The notes: generated by a model not told the origin, from the letters alone. Counted from the first letter of the stretch, positions 44,961 to 54,378 are shown. The stretch is DNA of 64,000 bases from Halanaerobium congolense (GCF_004366375.1 NZ_SOEF01000007.1:1-64000), one strand, 5' to 3'. Numbers and translations are program-made.

Positions 44961-45263
44961 ATGATTAAACATGTTGTAATGTGGAAATTTAAAGATTTTG
45001 CTGCAGGAAATTTGAAAGAAGAAAATATTGAAATAGCAGTAGAGAAACTGCTTTTACTTAAGGATTTAGTTGATGAAATTAAATTTTTAGAAGTAGGCAA
45101 AAATATTAATGAAAGTGATGCAGCCTATGAGCTGGTTTTAATTACTGAATTTGAAAATCTTTCTGATCTTGAGCAGTACCAAATCCATCCAGAACACGAA
45201 AAGGTTAAAGATTTTATAGGAAAAACAGCTGCTAAAAGAGTTTTAGTTGATTACGAAAAATAA
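44961..45263 (+). CDS. Dabb (stress-responsive alpha/beta barrel) protein
   Basis: 100 residues beginning MIKHVVMWKFKD and ending HPEHEKVKDFIGKTAAKRVLVDYEK. This is a standard Dabb domain, a ferredoxin-like fold forming dimeric barrels; plant members are stress-induced, and some bacterial members bind or convert small hydrophobic compounds. GGAGG precedes the ATG at 44961. It lies between the duplicated DUF2007 and SDR pieces and is itself intact. Confidence 0.88.
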   Translation: MIKHVVMWKFKDFAAGNLKEENIEIAVEKLLLLKDLVDEIKFLEVGKNINESDAAYELVLITEFENLSDLEQYQIHPEHEKVKDFIGKTAAKRVLVDYEK

Positions 45264-45306
45264 TTAAACTAGAATTTTAGAACTAAAAATAGTGAGGTGT
45301 TAGCTG

Positions 45307-45822
45307 ATGAAAACTATTTTAATTACCGGCTCGACTGATGGAATAGGGAGAGAAACAGCAAAAGAGTTGGCTGATCCGAGAATAGCAAATTTTTCTTCAA
45401 TGGTTCATGCTCACAATTTAGATGTTGATGACATCTGGGATCCAATTAAATTTAATGGCAGCCAGTCTTATTCTGATTCTAAATTAGCAATGATCTTATT
45501 TACTATTAAATTGGATAAAATTTTAGAGGATATATCAGTCAACTGTCTCCACCCCGGAGTAATTAATACTAAACTGCTTCGTAAAGGTTGGGGAGCTGGA
45601 GGTTCTTCTGTTAAAAAAAGTGCAGAAACACCGGTTTATCTGGCACTATCTGATGAAGTTAAAGGAGAAAGCGGTGGCTATTTTATCAATAAGCAGAGAA
45701 AGAAACCGTCAGCAGCTGCATCTAAATTGGAACTGCAGAATCAATTGTGGAATAAAAGTATTGAGATGATCAGATATCAGGGAATATTAAATAAGATTCC
45801 TGAATGTTTTTTGGAAGCTTAA
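45307..45822 (+). pseudogene. SDR gene with in-frame core deletion (copy B)
   Basis: The 171-codon frame is open, with GAGGTG and ATG in place. It keeps the TGSTDGIGRETAKELA start, then joins at residue about 23 to RIANFSSMVHAHNLDVDD, the end of the catalytic-serine strand, followed by SYSDSKLAMILFTIKL (YxxxK active site) and the normal C-terminus. About 100 residues of the Rossmann fold, including the NAG motif, are absent, so no cofactor site can form. It could be expressed but is almost certainly inactive. A related, more reduced copy is at 42575. Confidence 0.8.
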
Positions 45823-45869
45823 ACTCAGTTTAAACTTAACTTAAACCCAAATAGAAAAGAGGTAGATCT

Positions 45870-46064
45870 ATGTTTTATCTATTATTAATAGTTACCTTTC
45901 TGGTTGCCTTATTGGTCTGTTACATTGTCAGCAAACTATTTAATGATTCGATTTATAAAATTTTACAATTAATTGTTCCAGAAGCGATCAATGAAGCCTG
46001 GCTTAAGTATATTAAATTTGCAATCTATATTTTAACAGCAGTTTTTCCTGTGGGAGCAGCTTAA
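45870..46064 (+). pseudogene. Membrane-protein head, fused to a BamA remnant
   Basis: GAGGTAG and ATG open 64 residues with two hydrophobic segments (about 1-20 and 47-62). The last residues (ILTAVFPVGAA) look like a signal-peptide end, and after one TAA codon the same frame continues into the BamA start at 46065. It therefore seems to be a truncated membrane-protein gene, possibly joined to the leader of the BamA gene. The first 45 residues belong to no family I can name. Confidence 0.5.
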
Positions 46065-46286
46065 ATCTCGGAAATTGAGATCAAAGGACTGCAGAAAAGT
46101 GATACCAGCCTTGTAGAAAAACAGCTCGATTTTGCTGTAGGAGAAAAATTTGAACAAAAAATTAGAAATCCTGCTGGAATAGGAATAATATATTATTCTT
46201 TTTTAGGACCTGTTAGAGCTGATATTGGTTTTGATAATCTAAATTCTGATCCAATTTTTAATATCGGTTTTGGTAACTCTTTTTAG
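46065..46286 (+). pseudogene. BamA-type outer-membrane protein reduced to 73 codons
   Basis: The frame starts ISEIEIKGLQKSDTSLVEKQ and then LDFAVGEKF, the first POTRA repeat of BamA/Omp85. It passes directly to YYSFLGPVRADIGFDNLNSD and ends in the typical final strand FNIGFGNSF with C-terminal phenylalanine. The middle, several hundred residues of POTRA repeats and barrel, is missing without loss of frame. It cannot work as a barrel; it is a clean both-ends-kept remnant. Confidence 0.8.
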
Positions 46287-46324
46287 ATTTTGAAACTAAT
46301 TTAAATTAAAAAGGAGCAATTACT

Positions 46325-46952
46325 GTGACTTTTAAAATTTATGAGAAAAGGCGTTCTTTAAAAAGTTTTCTCTTTGAAAAATATCTTAGATATACATCTA
46401 AAACAAAAGAAAATCTATCCAGCCGAGAAAAAACAAAAAAGATGGTGGCTTTACAGGCGGAGAAAAACAAAAAAGATTATAAACTACCTGAAATGAAATT
46501 TAAAACTAAGATTGAAGAAGATAACTACCAAAATATGCAGGTTTTTAGTCTAAATAATAAAAAATCCAAGTAAAGACATTATTCTACTATCACCTTTAGT
46601 TGATATGGTCCTGGATAATCCGGTTATTTTTGATTATGAAAGAAGAGACCCTATGCTGGCTTCCAAAGGTTTCGATGTGGTTAGAGAAATTTGGTCAGAT
46701 GATAAGGATTTAAATGATCCAATCATAAGTCCTCTCTATGATGATTTAAAGAATCTGGGCAAAATATCTATTTTTACAGGTACCCATGAGGCTCTGTTTC
46801 CTGATAATATGAAGCTGGATCAGAAGTTAAATGAACAGGGGGCTGCTCACAATGCTTATGTTTATCCTAAAATGAACCATGTTTTTGTATTAATGCCGCT
46901 TCCAGAAGCAAAAGATGCTCATCAAAAAATAATGGAAATAATAAAAAACTAA
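46325..46952 (+). pseudogene. Alpha/beta-hydrolase (acetyl esterase type) with the core deleted
   Basis: The head (46325-46573, 82 codons) is a typical N-terminal region running to YQNMQVFSLNNKKSK, just before the HGG oxyanion loop. The tail, in another frame from 46572, reads KDIILLSPLVDMV and has the acid and histidine of the triad (IFTGTHEALFPD; YPKMNHVFVLMPLPEA). The HGG and GxSAG segments, about 100 residues, are missing. An ATG at 46605 could express part of the tail, but without a nucleophile it would be inactive. Confidence 0.8.
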
Positions 46953-47030
46953 AATTAACCATCAGATTTAGTCTTAAAATAATTAAAACTTTGAAAACAG
47001 AATCGAGCAGCGAGGTGAAATATTAAGCTT

Positions 47031-47963
47031 ATGTTGAAAAATAAATTAAAAGCAGGAATTATAGGACATTTAGTTGGTGATGCACTTGGAGTACCGGTAG
47101 AATTTAAGAGCAGAAAAGAATTAAAAAAAGATCCTGTAAGCGATATGCAGGGCTATGGCACTTATAACCAAGTTCCAGGTACCTGGTCTGATGACAGCTC
47201 TTTAACTCTCTGTCTCTTAGAATCGCTTCTAAAAGGGTATAATTTGAATGACCAGGCAGAAAAATTTATCAGCTGGCTTGATGATGCTTATTGGACGGCA
47301 GGTGGAGAGACATTTGATGTAGGTAATACAACCCGGGTTTCAATTGCCAAGCTAAGGCAGGGAATAGAACCAACAGCTGCTGGAGCAGGGGGAGAAAGAG
47401 ACAATGGGAATGGTTCTTTGATGAGAATTTTACCACTTGCTTTTTATTTAATAGATGTAGATTCAGCAGAAAAATTTAAAAAAACTAAAGAAGTTAGCTC
47501 ACTCACTCATTCTCATCCTCGCTCAATTTTGGGCTGCTATCTATACCTCGATTATGCTCAAAGACTTATCATGGGTGCTGGTCTACAGCAGTCTTATGAG
47601 CAGACAGTAAAGCATGTAAATCAATTTATAGCAAAAGATAATTTTAGTTCAGAACTAAAATGTTATAATCGAATTGCCGCTGGAAACATTAAGGACTTAG
47701 CAGAAAATGAAATAAGGTCAACCGGTTATGTAGTTGATACCCTGGAGGCAGTATTCTGGGTTCTTTTAAACAGCAATTCTTATCAAGAATCTGTTTTAAA
47801 AGCAGTCAATTTAGGTGAAGATACCGATACTGTTGCTGCAATTACAGGGGGCTTAGCCGGTATATATTATGGATTTAATAGTATTCCAAAAAAATGGGTT
47901 AAGCAGCTGGCACGTTTAAATGATGTATTGGAATTAATCAATAACTTTTGCAAAAAAATATAA
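47031..47963 (+). CDS. ADP-ribosylglycohydrolase family protein
   Basis: 310 residues, full length. The dinuclear magnesium site is visible in GTWSDDSSLTLCLLE and GEDTDTVAAITGGLAG, with GHLVGDALGVPVEF at the start. Members (DraG/ARH) remove ADP-ribose from proteins or nucleic acids. GAGGTGAAA lies upstream of the ATG. It is probably transcribed with the lipoate ligase gene 38 bp downstream. The target is unknown. Confidence 0.93.
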   Translation: MLKNKLKAGIIGHLVGDALGVPVEFKSRKELKKDPVSDMQGYGTYNQVPGTWSDDSSLTLCLLESLLKGYNLNDQAEKFISWLDDAYWTAGGETFDVGNTTRVSIAKLRQGIEPTAAGAGGERDNGNGSLMRILPLAFYLIDVDSAEKFKKTKEVSSLTHSHPRSILGCYLYLDYAQRLIMGAGLQQSYEQTVKHVNQFIAKDNFSSELKCYNRIAAGNIKDLAENEIRSTGYVVDTLEAVFWVLLNSNSYQESVLKAVNLGEDTDTVAAITGGLAGIYYGFNSIPKKWVKQLARLNDVLELINNFCKKI

Positions 47964-48001
47964 AATTAATCAATTAGTAAATTTAAGGAGTGTTTTAGTT
48001 A

Positions 48002-49030
48002 ATGACACAGAATTTAAAAGCCAGTTTAGTAATCGGAGAGGGATATAATCCCTGGTATAATCTGGCGGTAGAAGAATATCTATTAGACAATTTAGAAGAA
48101 GATGAAATAATACTTTATCTCTGGCAGAATGATAACACAGTTGTTATTGGACGTAATCAAAATGCCTGGCAGGAATGCAGAGTTAGTGACTTAGAAGCTG
48201 ATGGAGGAAAGTTAGCCCGACGTCTTTCTGGAGGTGGGGCAGTTTTTCATGACTTAGGTAATCTAAACTATACCCTTTTAATGCCCAGAAAGGAATATGA
48301 TCTAAAAGAAAAGCTGAAAATAATTTTGAAAGCTCTGCAGAATTTGGGTATAGCTGCTGAGTTTTCTGGACGCAATGATATTATATGTGGTGGAAAAAAG
48401 ATATCAGGTAATGCATATTATCTCGGCAGTAAGGCCGGCTATATTCATGGAACAGTTTTAGTAGATAGCGATCTTGAAAAATTGGTTTCTTACCTGAATG
48501 TCTCAGATGCTAAAATAAAATCTAAGGGAATCAAGTCTGTCAGATCTAGAGTTATGAACTTAAGTGATACAGAGGCAGAAATTTCGATAGCAGAAGTAAA
48601 AGAGGCTATTAAAAATAGTTTCGCAGATTTATATAATCAGGGTCAGCCTTTAAATAAAATTAAAATCGAAGAAAATCAACAGCTGCAGGAGCTAAATAAA
48701 AAATATTCTTCCTGGGACTGGAGACTGGGCAAAACCCCGGATTTTGATGTTTCTTTTAACAACCGTTTTCAATGGGGAGAAGTAGAATTAAATTTAAAAC
48801 TTGCTTCAGGAACTATTGAAGAAGCCACCTTATATTCTGATGCGATGTACAGTGATTTAATTCCAAAGCTGTCTAATTCTTTAACCGGAAAGCAGTTTAA
48901 GCTAGAAGCAATACTGGCTGGAGCAGACACAGTACTTAATAGTTATAACTGGCCTGATCAAAATAACGGTGAAGCTGTTAAAGAAGAATTCTTGGAGTGG
49001 TTAGAAAAAGAATTAAAGGAGATAGTATAA
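48002..49030 (+). CDS. lplA: Lipoate-protein ligase A
   Basis: 342 residues. The N-terminal catalytic domain has RRLSGGGAVFHDLGNLNYT (lipoyl-AMP binding loop), VIGRNQNAWQEC and GGKKISGNAYY; the C-terminal accessory domain follows from about 250. It attaches free lipoate to 2-oxoacid dehydrogenases or the glycine-cleavage H protein. AAGGAG lies upstream of the ATG. It ends at a terminator whose downstream flank is repeated at 372-399. Confidence 0.94.
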   Translation: MTQNLKASLVIGEGYNPWYNLAVEEYLLDNLEEDEIILYLWQNDNTVVIGRNQNAWQECRVSDLEADGGKLARRLSGGGAVFHDLGNLNYTLLMPRKEYDLKEKLKIILKALQNLGIAAEFSGRNDIICGGKKISGNAYYLGSKAGYIHGTVLVDSDLEKLVSYLNVSDAKIKSKGIKSVRSRVMNLSDTEAEISIAEVKEAIKNSFADLYNQGQPLNKIKIEENQQLQELNKKYSSWDWRLGKTPDFDVSFNNRFQWGEVELNLKLASGTIEEATLYSDAMYSDLIPKLSNSLTGKQFKLEAILAGADTVLNSYNWPDQNNGEAVKEEFLEWLEKELKEIV

Positions 49031-49040
49031 TAATAATCGA

Positions 49041-49064
49041 AAAAGTCGGTTTAGGCCGGCTTTT
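49041..49064 (+). terminator. Terminator of the lipoate ligase gene
   Basis: AAAAGTCGG (49041-49049) pairs with CCGGCTTTT (49056-49064), including one U-G pair, 10 bp after the stop codon. Confidence 0.85.
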
Positions 49065-49088
49065 CTTATCTATCAACATTATATAATA
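49061..49088. repeat. 28-bp exact repeat, copy 2 (also at 372-399)
   Basis: It starts in the T-run of the lplA terminator and runs into a TATAAT-like box. The same 28 bases lie beside the IS110 piece at the left end of the window. See the entry for copy 1. Confidence 0.7.
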
Positions 49089-49442
49089 CCAGGAAATTAT
49101 ACCTGATGGTTTGTTGTGGATAATATTTATAGTTTCATAATTTCCGCTATCAACAAAAGTTAACCTTGACAGTTTTGGCCATCAAAAATGATTTAGAAGA
49201 GTTGGATTAACTATTTTAATAGCTGGTTTTAAATCATTTTAAATTAATAAATAAATTTTTTTAGGCAGGAATAATCTATTTTATGTCTAATTTTATATAT
49301 AATAGAGATAGTTTATGTTTTTAATATTAATTTTCTCAAAATTCAAATAAAAAGGGGGTTAAACAAATAGGCAAAGTATTTTCTTTAAAGCAGCTTTAGT
49401 TGGGATTAATGGTAAATTTAAATTATCACGGGGGGTTATATA
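49089..49442. other. AT-rich gap before the DUF362 gene
   Basis: No gene is visible. A TATAAT-like box near 49300 (TATATATAATAG) may be the promoter of the DUF362 gene. An AAAGGGGG site at about 49350 has no start codon in good position; the real ribosome site is GGGGGG just before 49443. Confidence 0.5.
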
Positions 49443-50732
49443 ATGAGTACAAAAGTTTCGATCAGTAAATTTGATTCTTTGAAAGGAAATGAAGAATTTA
49501 TCGGTGGTAAATTTAAGCGTTATGAAGAAGATATTTCAGCAATCAAAGAAAAATTACGTGAGGTAATCGAAAAAAGTGTGGGCAGTATTGATAAGCTGAT
49601 TAAAAATGGTGATAGAGTTTTGATTAAGCCAAATTTGGCTTTTTTGGCACCACCCGAAAGTTTTTCTGTAGTAGATCCACGGGTAATTGAAGCTCTGGTT
49701 GCTCTATTAAAAGAAGAATCTCAAGCAGGAGAAGTCTGGGTGGGAGATAATCCTTCCTTAGGTAAACATGTTGGAAGAGCAAAACCGGCCTTTAAAGCGG
49801 CTGAAATGGAACAGGCAGCATATAGAGGTGGAGCTGATAGAGTATTGTACTTTGACGAAGAAGCTTCGGTAGAAGTTGATATTCCAATGGCAAAAGTTTT
49901 TAAAAAGGCTTCAGTTTTTAGACCAATTCTAGATGCAGACGTGGTTATTAATCTGCCTAAGATGAAAACTCATTTAGGTGGAACTGTTACTTTAGGCTTA
50001 AAAAACTGGCAGGGTATTATTCCAAATGTGCATCCATCTGGACAGCAGCAGGATACTCATAGAATAGATCTTGACCAAAAAATAGCGGATCTTTTAAGGA
50101 TTAGAAAAGCAGATTTAACAATTATTGATGGAATTATTGCTATGGAAGGTCAGGGACCTCATGAAGGTACACCTTTAGAAATGAACCTCTTAATTGCAGG
50201 CGAAGATACTGTTGCAGTAGATGCACTTACTTCCTACATTATGGGTTATGAGCCTCATGAAGTACCTTCAACTCAAATTGCCTTTTCTGAAGGCCAGGGA
50301 GAAATGAATTTAGATAAAATAGAGGCTGTTGGTGTTGATCCAGATAGTGTAAGAACTTTCTTTAAGCGTCCGGCCAGTAATCCAGTTGGGCTCATCCCAG
50401 GAATAGATGTCTTGATTCAGCAGACCTGTCCCGGCTGTTATAAGTATATTCGGGGATCATTAGACAGCTTCAAACAGAGTGTGGATACTGATAAATTTAT
50501 AGAAGAAAATGGTGAAGTTATGGTAATTGCTGGTGGAGTTCCTTCTCTGGATTTTAATGATGCGGCTGGCAAACACTTATTTGTTGTTGGTGACTGCTGG
50601 AAGAAATTTGAATCAAGCGCAGAAGTAGAAAAAGCAATGGAAGTTGCAGAAACTGTAACTGAATATCCAGGTTGTGCTCCAATTTATGTATTTGCACAGT
50701 TGAATACTGATTTGTCAGCTATGAATGCTTAA
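49443..50732 (+). CDS. DUF362 protein (iron-sulfur-linked, function unknown)
   Basis: 429 residues of the DUF362 family: GDRVLIKPNLAF, VVDPRVIEALVALLKE, VVINLPKMKTHLGGTVTLGL and KNWQGIIPN, TIIDGIIAMEGQGPHEGTP, AVDALTSYIMG. A cysteine pair (TCPGC) and two later cysteines (GDCW, PGCA) could bind metal, but no 2x4Fe-4S ferredoxin tail is present, unlike many members. The function is unknown. GGGGGG lies before the ATG, and a terminator follows. Confidence 0.88.
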   Translation: MSTKVSISKFDSLKGNEEFIGGKFKRYEEDISAIKEKLREVIEKSVGSIDKLIKNGDRVLIKPNLAFLAPPESFSVVDPRVIEALVALLKEESQAGEVWVGDNPSLGKHVGRAKPAFKAAEMEQAAYRGGADRVLYFDEEASVEVDIPMAKVFKKASVFRPILDADVVINLPKMKTHLGGTVTLGLKNWQGIIPNVHPSGQQQDTHRIDLDQKIADLLRIRKADLTIIDGIIAMEGQGPHEGTPLEMNLLIAGEDTVAVDALTSYIMGYEPHEVPSTQIAFSEGQGEMNLDKIEAVGVDPDSVRTFFKRPASNPVGLIPGIDVLIQQTCPGCYKYIRGSLDSFKQSVDTDKFIEENGEVMVIAGGVPSLDFNDAAGKHLFVVGDCWKKFESSAEVEKAMEVAETVTEYPGCAPIYVFAQLNTDLSAMNA

Positions 50733-50769
50733 ATAAATAATAATTCCAAAATAAAAATATAAATTCTAA

Positions 50770-50800
50770 GAGGATGCTGATAGAGCATCCTCAATTTTTT
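50770..50800 (+). terminator. Rho-independent terminator
   Basis: GAGGATGC (50770-50777) pairs with GCATCCTC (50785-50792) followed by AATTTTTT, about 40 bp after the DUF362 gene. Confidence 0.92.
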
Positions 50801-51006
50801 CTGTATTCAAAATAGCTGACCAAAAGATTGAAAAGAGGCATTAATAAAGGGAAAAAAGCACAAGGAAGATAATCCATTCTGATCATAGTTTTCACTATAT
50901 AATTTTACAAATTTAGCTGTAAGTGATAAAATTATATCAATTTAAAAATTATACTTTTATTTTTTATAGTAGAAAATTAGCGAGAAGTAGAGAAAGGGAG
51001 GATTTC

Positions 51007-52179
51007 ATGAATTTTGTATTTTTATCACCTTATTTCCCGAATAATTTTTATAATTTTTGTGTAGGTTTAAAAGAAGCAGGTATTAATGTTCTGGCAATTG
51101 GCGATTTACCATACGAGGAATTAAGAAGCGAGCTTAAGGATTCACTGACAGAATATTATCGAGTAGATAATATGGAAGATTATTCTCAGATGCTTAAAGC
51201 CTGCGGCTATTTTACTTTTAAACACGGGAAAATTGACCGCATTGAATCAAATAATGAGTACTGGCTGGAGACAGATGCCAGATTAAGAAAAGACTTTAAT
51301 GTTCAGGGCCTAAAACCGGAAGATATTGAGACAATGAAATATAAGTCAAAAATGAAAGAAGTTTTCAATCGCGCAGGTCTCAATACAGCCCGCGGTAAAG
51401 TAATCGATCAGCTGGCAGAAGCAGAGGAATTTATCGGAGAAGTTGGCTATCCAGTTGTTGTCAAGCCTGATAATGGGGTTGGAGCTGCTGATACACATAA
51501 GCTAAATAACCATCAGGAATTAGTAGATTTTTACGAAAATAAGTTGGACCTTGATTATATAATGGAAGAATATATTCAGGGTAAAATTTATACCTTTGAT
51601 GGTTTAACTGATCAGGACGGTAATATTGTTTTTTCTTCTTCAATGATTTTTAACGATGGGATTATGGAGACTGTAAATGAAGGCCTGGATATGTTTTATT
51701 ATATTCCCCGTCAACTACCAGAGGACATAGTAGAGTCCGGTTTGAAAACAGTAGATGCCTTTGACTTAAAAGAAAGATTTTTTCACTTTGAATATTTTAA
51801 AATGGACGATGGGAAAATAGTTGCCTTAGAGGTTAATGTGCGGCCTCCTGGTGGTTTAACTCTTGATATGTTCAACTATGCAAATGATATTGATGTTTAT
51901 CAAGAATATGGTAGAGTAGTTCGTTTTAACAGCTTTGAATCAGATATCAGCAGAAAATATAACTGCTTCTATATCGGACGCAAAAACTTTATTAATTACA
52001 AACATTCACTAAGCGAACTGCTTAATAATTATGGAGATTATATAATTAGGCACGAAGAAATATCTCCCATTTTAGCACCGGCAATTGGAGATTATGGAAT
52101 TATTTTGAGAACCAAAGATCTGGATAAAGGTAAAGAAATAGTTCAATATGCGATAGAACATGCTTCGAAGGGAGTATAA
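51007..52179 (+). CDS. ATP-grasp carboxylate-amine/thiol ligase
   Basis: About 390 residues. The ATP-grasp fold is seen in GYPVVVKPDNGVGAADTHKL (ATP-binding loop), YIMEEYIQGKIYTFDGL and the metal-binding FFHFEYFKMDDGKIVALEVN followed by VRPPGGLTLDM. The enzyme would join a carboxylate to an amine or similar group through an acyl phosphate. The ATG at 51007 follows AAAGGGAGG; the frame extends upstream but without a ribosome site. It is 5 bp from an esterase-fold gene, and a second esterase follows, suggesting that they make, release or modify one product. Substrates are unknown. Confidence 0.88.
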   Translation: MNFVFLSPYFPNNFYNFCVGLKEAGINVLAIGDLPYEELRSELKDSLTEYYRVDNMEDYSQMLKACGYFTFKHGKIDRIESNNEYWLETDARLRKDFNVQGLKPEDIETMKYKSKMKEVFNRAGLNTARGKVIDQLAEAEEFIGEVGYPVVVKPDNGVGAADTHKLNNHQELVDFYENKLDLDYIMEEYIQGKIYTFDGLTDQDGNIVFSSSMIFNDGIMETVNEGLDMFYYIPRQLPEDIVESGLKTVDAFDLKERFFHFEYFKMDDGKIVALEVNVRPPGGLTLDMFNYANDIDVYQEYGRVVRFNSFESDISRKYNCFYIGRKNFINYKHSLSELLNNYGDYIIRHEEISPILAPAIGDYGIILRTKDLDKGKEIVQYAIEHASKGV

Positions 52180-52184
52180 ATTAG

Positions 52185-52934
52185 ATGAAAATAGAATATA
52201 GAAATTTTTACAGTTCAAATTTAAATCAAAATATGCCCTTTAAAATTTATGGATATGCCGGTAAGCCGATGCTTGTTTTTCCATCATCTGGCGGCAGTTT
52301 TCATGAATATGAAGACTTTGATATGATCGATGCTATTTGGACCTATATTGAAAATGGAGAAATTACTGTCTATACAGTCAGCAGTATCGACAATGAATCC
52401 TGGCTGAATCATGATCTGCATCCACATGATAAAGCGGTAATCCATAACAATTATGATAGATATATTATTGATGAGATGCTGCCTTTGATTAAATATCATT
52501 CTAACTGGCAGGGAGGAATAATTAGTTCTGGCTGCAGTATGGGAGCTTACCATGCTGTTAACTTTTATTTTCACCATCCTGATGCTATTGATACCTGTAT
52601 TGCCTTAAGTGGAATTTATGATGCTAGATTTTTTACCGGAGGTTATATGGACCAGGAAGTTTATCTTAATTCACCGGTAGATTATTTAAAAGAACTGCAG
52701 GATGAATGGTATTTAAATCATTACCGAAAGAATGACTTGATTATCTGTGCTGGTCAGGGAAGATGGGAAGAGGATACTTTAAGGGATACCAGACTTTTAG
52801 ATACAATACTTGCTGAAAAAGGTATACCTTCCTGGTTTGATTACTGGGGTTATGATGCTGATCACGACTGGCCCTGGTGGAGAAAACAGATGCCTTATTT
52901 TTTAGAATTATTAAAGGAAAAAAATATTTTATAA
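52185..52934 (+). CDS. Esterase-fold protein (nucleophile GCSMG)
   Basis: 249 residues of the putative esterase family (esterase D/antigen 85-like): PMLVFPSSGGSFHEYEDF at the start, nucleophile elbow SSGCSMGAYHAVNF, and a C-terminal DADHDWPWWRKQ with the likely catalytic histidine. It starts 5 bp after the ATP-grasp gene, so the two are translationally coupled. The substrate is unknown. Confidence 0.88.
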   Translation: MKIEYRNFYSSNLNQNMPFKIYGYAGKPMLVFPSSGGSFHEYEDFDMIDAIWTYIENGEITVYTVSSIDNESWLNHDLHPHDKAVIHNNYDRYIIDEMLPLIKYHSNWQGGIISSGCSMGAYHAVNFYFHHPDAIDTCIALSGIYDARFFTGGYMDQEVYLNSPVDYLKELQDEWYLNHYRKNDLIICAGQGRWEEDTLRDTRLLDTILAEKGIPSWFDYWGYDADHDWPWWRKQMPYFLELLKEKNIL

Positions 52935-53034
52935 TTAGTTAAAAGATAGTTTTTCCCTTCATTATAGTAGTTGTGTTTTTAAATTAAGATAAAATCTCAG
53001 TTTACTCAAATAAAATTTACTAATTAGGAGTTCA

Positions 53035-54378
53035 TTGATCTTGAAAAATAATATAGAGATAGAAATTATTAAAAACTTTAAATCAAAAATTTTGCACAAC
53101 AAAAGAAATATCCGGGTTTATCTGCCCCCCTCTTATTCTGCTCAAAATAATAAATTTTATCCAGTTTTGTATGTCCACGACGGCCAGAATATTTTTACGG
53201 CTGAAGAATCATATTCCGGGGAGTCCTGGCAGCTGCATCAGACAGCAGAATATTTGATCAGAGAAGAGATGATCGAAGAAATAATAATAGTTGCTGTTGA
53301 TAATATGGGTTCAGAGAGATTAAGTGAATATGCACATCAGGATGGAGTTTTTCAGGGAGAAAAAATTAAGGCTCGTGGTTTAGAATATGAAAACTTTTTT
53401 ATCAAAGAGCTGATGCCCTTTATAGAAAAGAAGTATCGGGTAAAAAAAGGGCCTGCTGATACAGCTCTAATGGGTTCTTCAATGGGAGGCTTAGTTACAT
53501 TTAATATGGGTTTAAGAAGGCCAGATTTATTTGGTAAACTTGGAGTTATGTCTCCTTCACTCTGGTGGGGAAAAAGTGATGCCGCAGAAAAATTAAGATC
53601 ATATAATTATGACGGCTTGGAATCTCAAATTTGGCTTGATACCGGTGATGCTGAAGGGAAATTCATGTCATTTTCAGAAAGTGTTATTGCTGAGCTGAAA
53701 AAAATTCAAAGCTGTGAGCCAATGGATCTTGTCTATTATCAGGCAGCTGACGCTCACCACAGTGAATCAGCCTGGGCAGCTCGTGTGCACTCCCCTCTCT
53801 TATACTTTTTTGGAGAAGTTGGAGAAATTGAGAAGATAGAGTTAATTGGGAGAGATCTTACCAGTCTCAAGGGACCTAAAATTAGAATAAATCCGGTTCT
53901 AACTTTTGCTAGTTCCTTTAAAATGACAGCCCTGGAAGGGGAATTTAGATCCCTAAGACCTAAATTATTAAAAGTAAATGAAAATGGTGTTTTAAAGCCA
54001 AAAAAAATAGGTTCTGCAGTAATTGAGTTTAATGTTTTTGGTCAGCAAGCTCAGAAGAAGATTAAGATAGTTAAAGAACTAAGCAGCAAAGTTAATATTG
54101 ATATCTATCTTCAGCTAAAAAAGACAGCTAAAAAAGAAGCTGGAACTGTTTATCTTGCAGTAAATGATGCTCAGGAATTTGAGATGGAGCACTTAGATAA
54201 ATCATATTATAAAGCTGCTTTAACCTTAAAAAGAGATGAAATTTTAAACTTCAAATTTACTTTAGGCAGCTGGGAAACTGTAGAAAAAAATAGCTGGGGT
54301 CAGGATATAGACAGCCACTTTATTAAGGCTGATGAAGATAAGAGCTTATATTTTGAAGTTGAAAGATTTTCTGAGTGA
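53035..54378 (+). CDS. Esterase-fold protein with C-terminal beta domain
   Basis: About 447 residues. Residues 1-260 are an esterase domain with YPVLYVHDGQNIF, nucleophile elbow ALMGSSMGGLVTFNM and ADAHHSESAWAAR (catalytic histidine). Residues about 270-345 look like a bacterial Ig-like or BIG2-type segment, and the last 100 resemble a carbohydrate-binding module (TFTLGSWETVEKN-like KFTLGSWETVEKNSWG). There is no signal peptide. The start is TTG at 53035 or 53041 after AGGAG. It is 100 bp after the first esterase and probably in the same transcript. Enterochelin-esterase-like hydrolysis is possible. Confidence 0.82.
   Translation: MILKNNIEIEIIKNFKSKILHNKRNIRVYLPPSYSAQNNKFYPVLYVHDGQNIFTAEESYSGESWQLHQTAEYLIREEMIEEIIIVAVDNMGSERLSEYAHQDGVFQGEKIKARGLEYENFFIKELMPFIEKKYRVKKGPADTALMGSSMGGLVTFNMGLRRPDLFGKLGVMSPSLWWGKSDAAEKLRSYNYDGLESQIWLDTGDAEGKFMSFSESVIAELKKIQSCEPMDLVYYQAADAHHSESAWAARVHSPLLYFFGEVGEIEKIELIGRDLTSLKGPKIRINPVLTFASSFKMTALEGEFRSLRPKLLKVNENGVLKPKKIGSAVIEFNVFGQQAQKKIKIVKELSSKVNIDIYLQLKKTAKKEAGTVYLAVNDAQEFEMEHLDKSYYKAALTLKRDEILNFKFTLGSWETVEKNSWGQDIDSHFIKADEDKSLYFEVERFSE

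Noticed and set aside
50923-51006. An upstream extension of the ATP-grasp frame
   Set aside because: No ribosome site fits the early start, and the peptide has no similarity to the family; AAAGGGAGG sits directly before the ATG at 51007.
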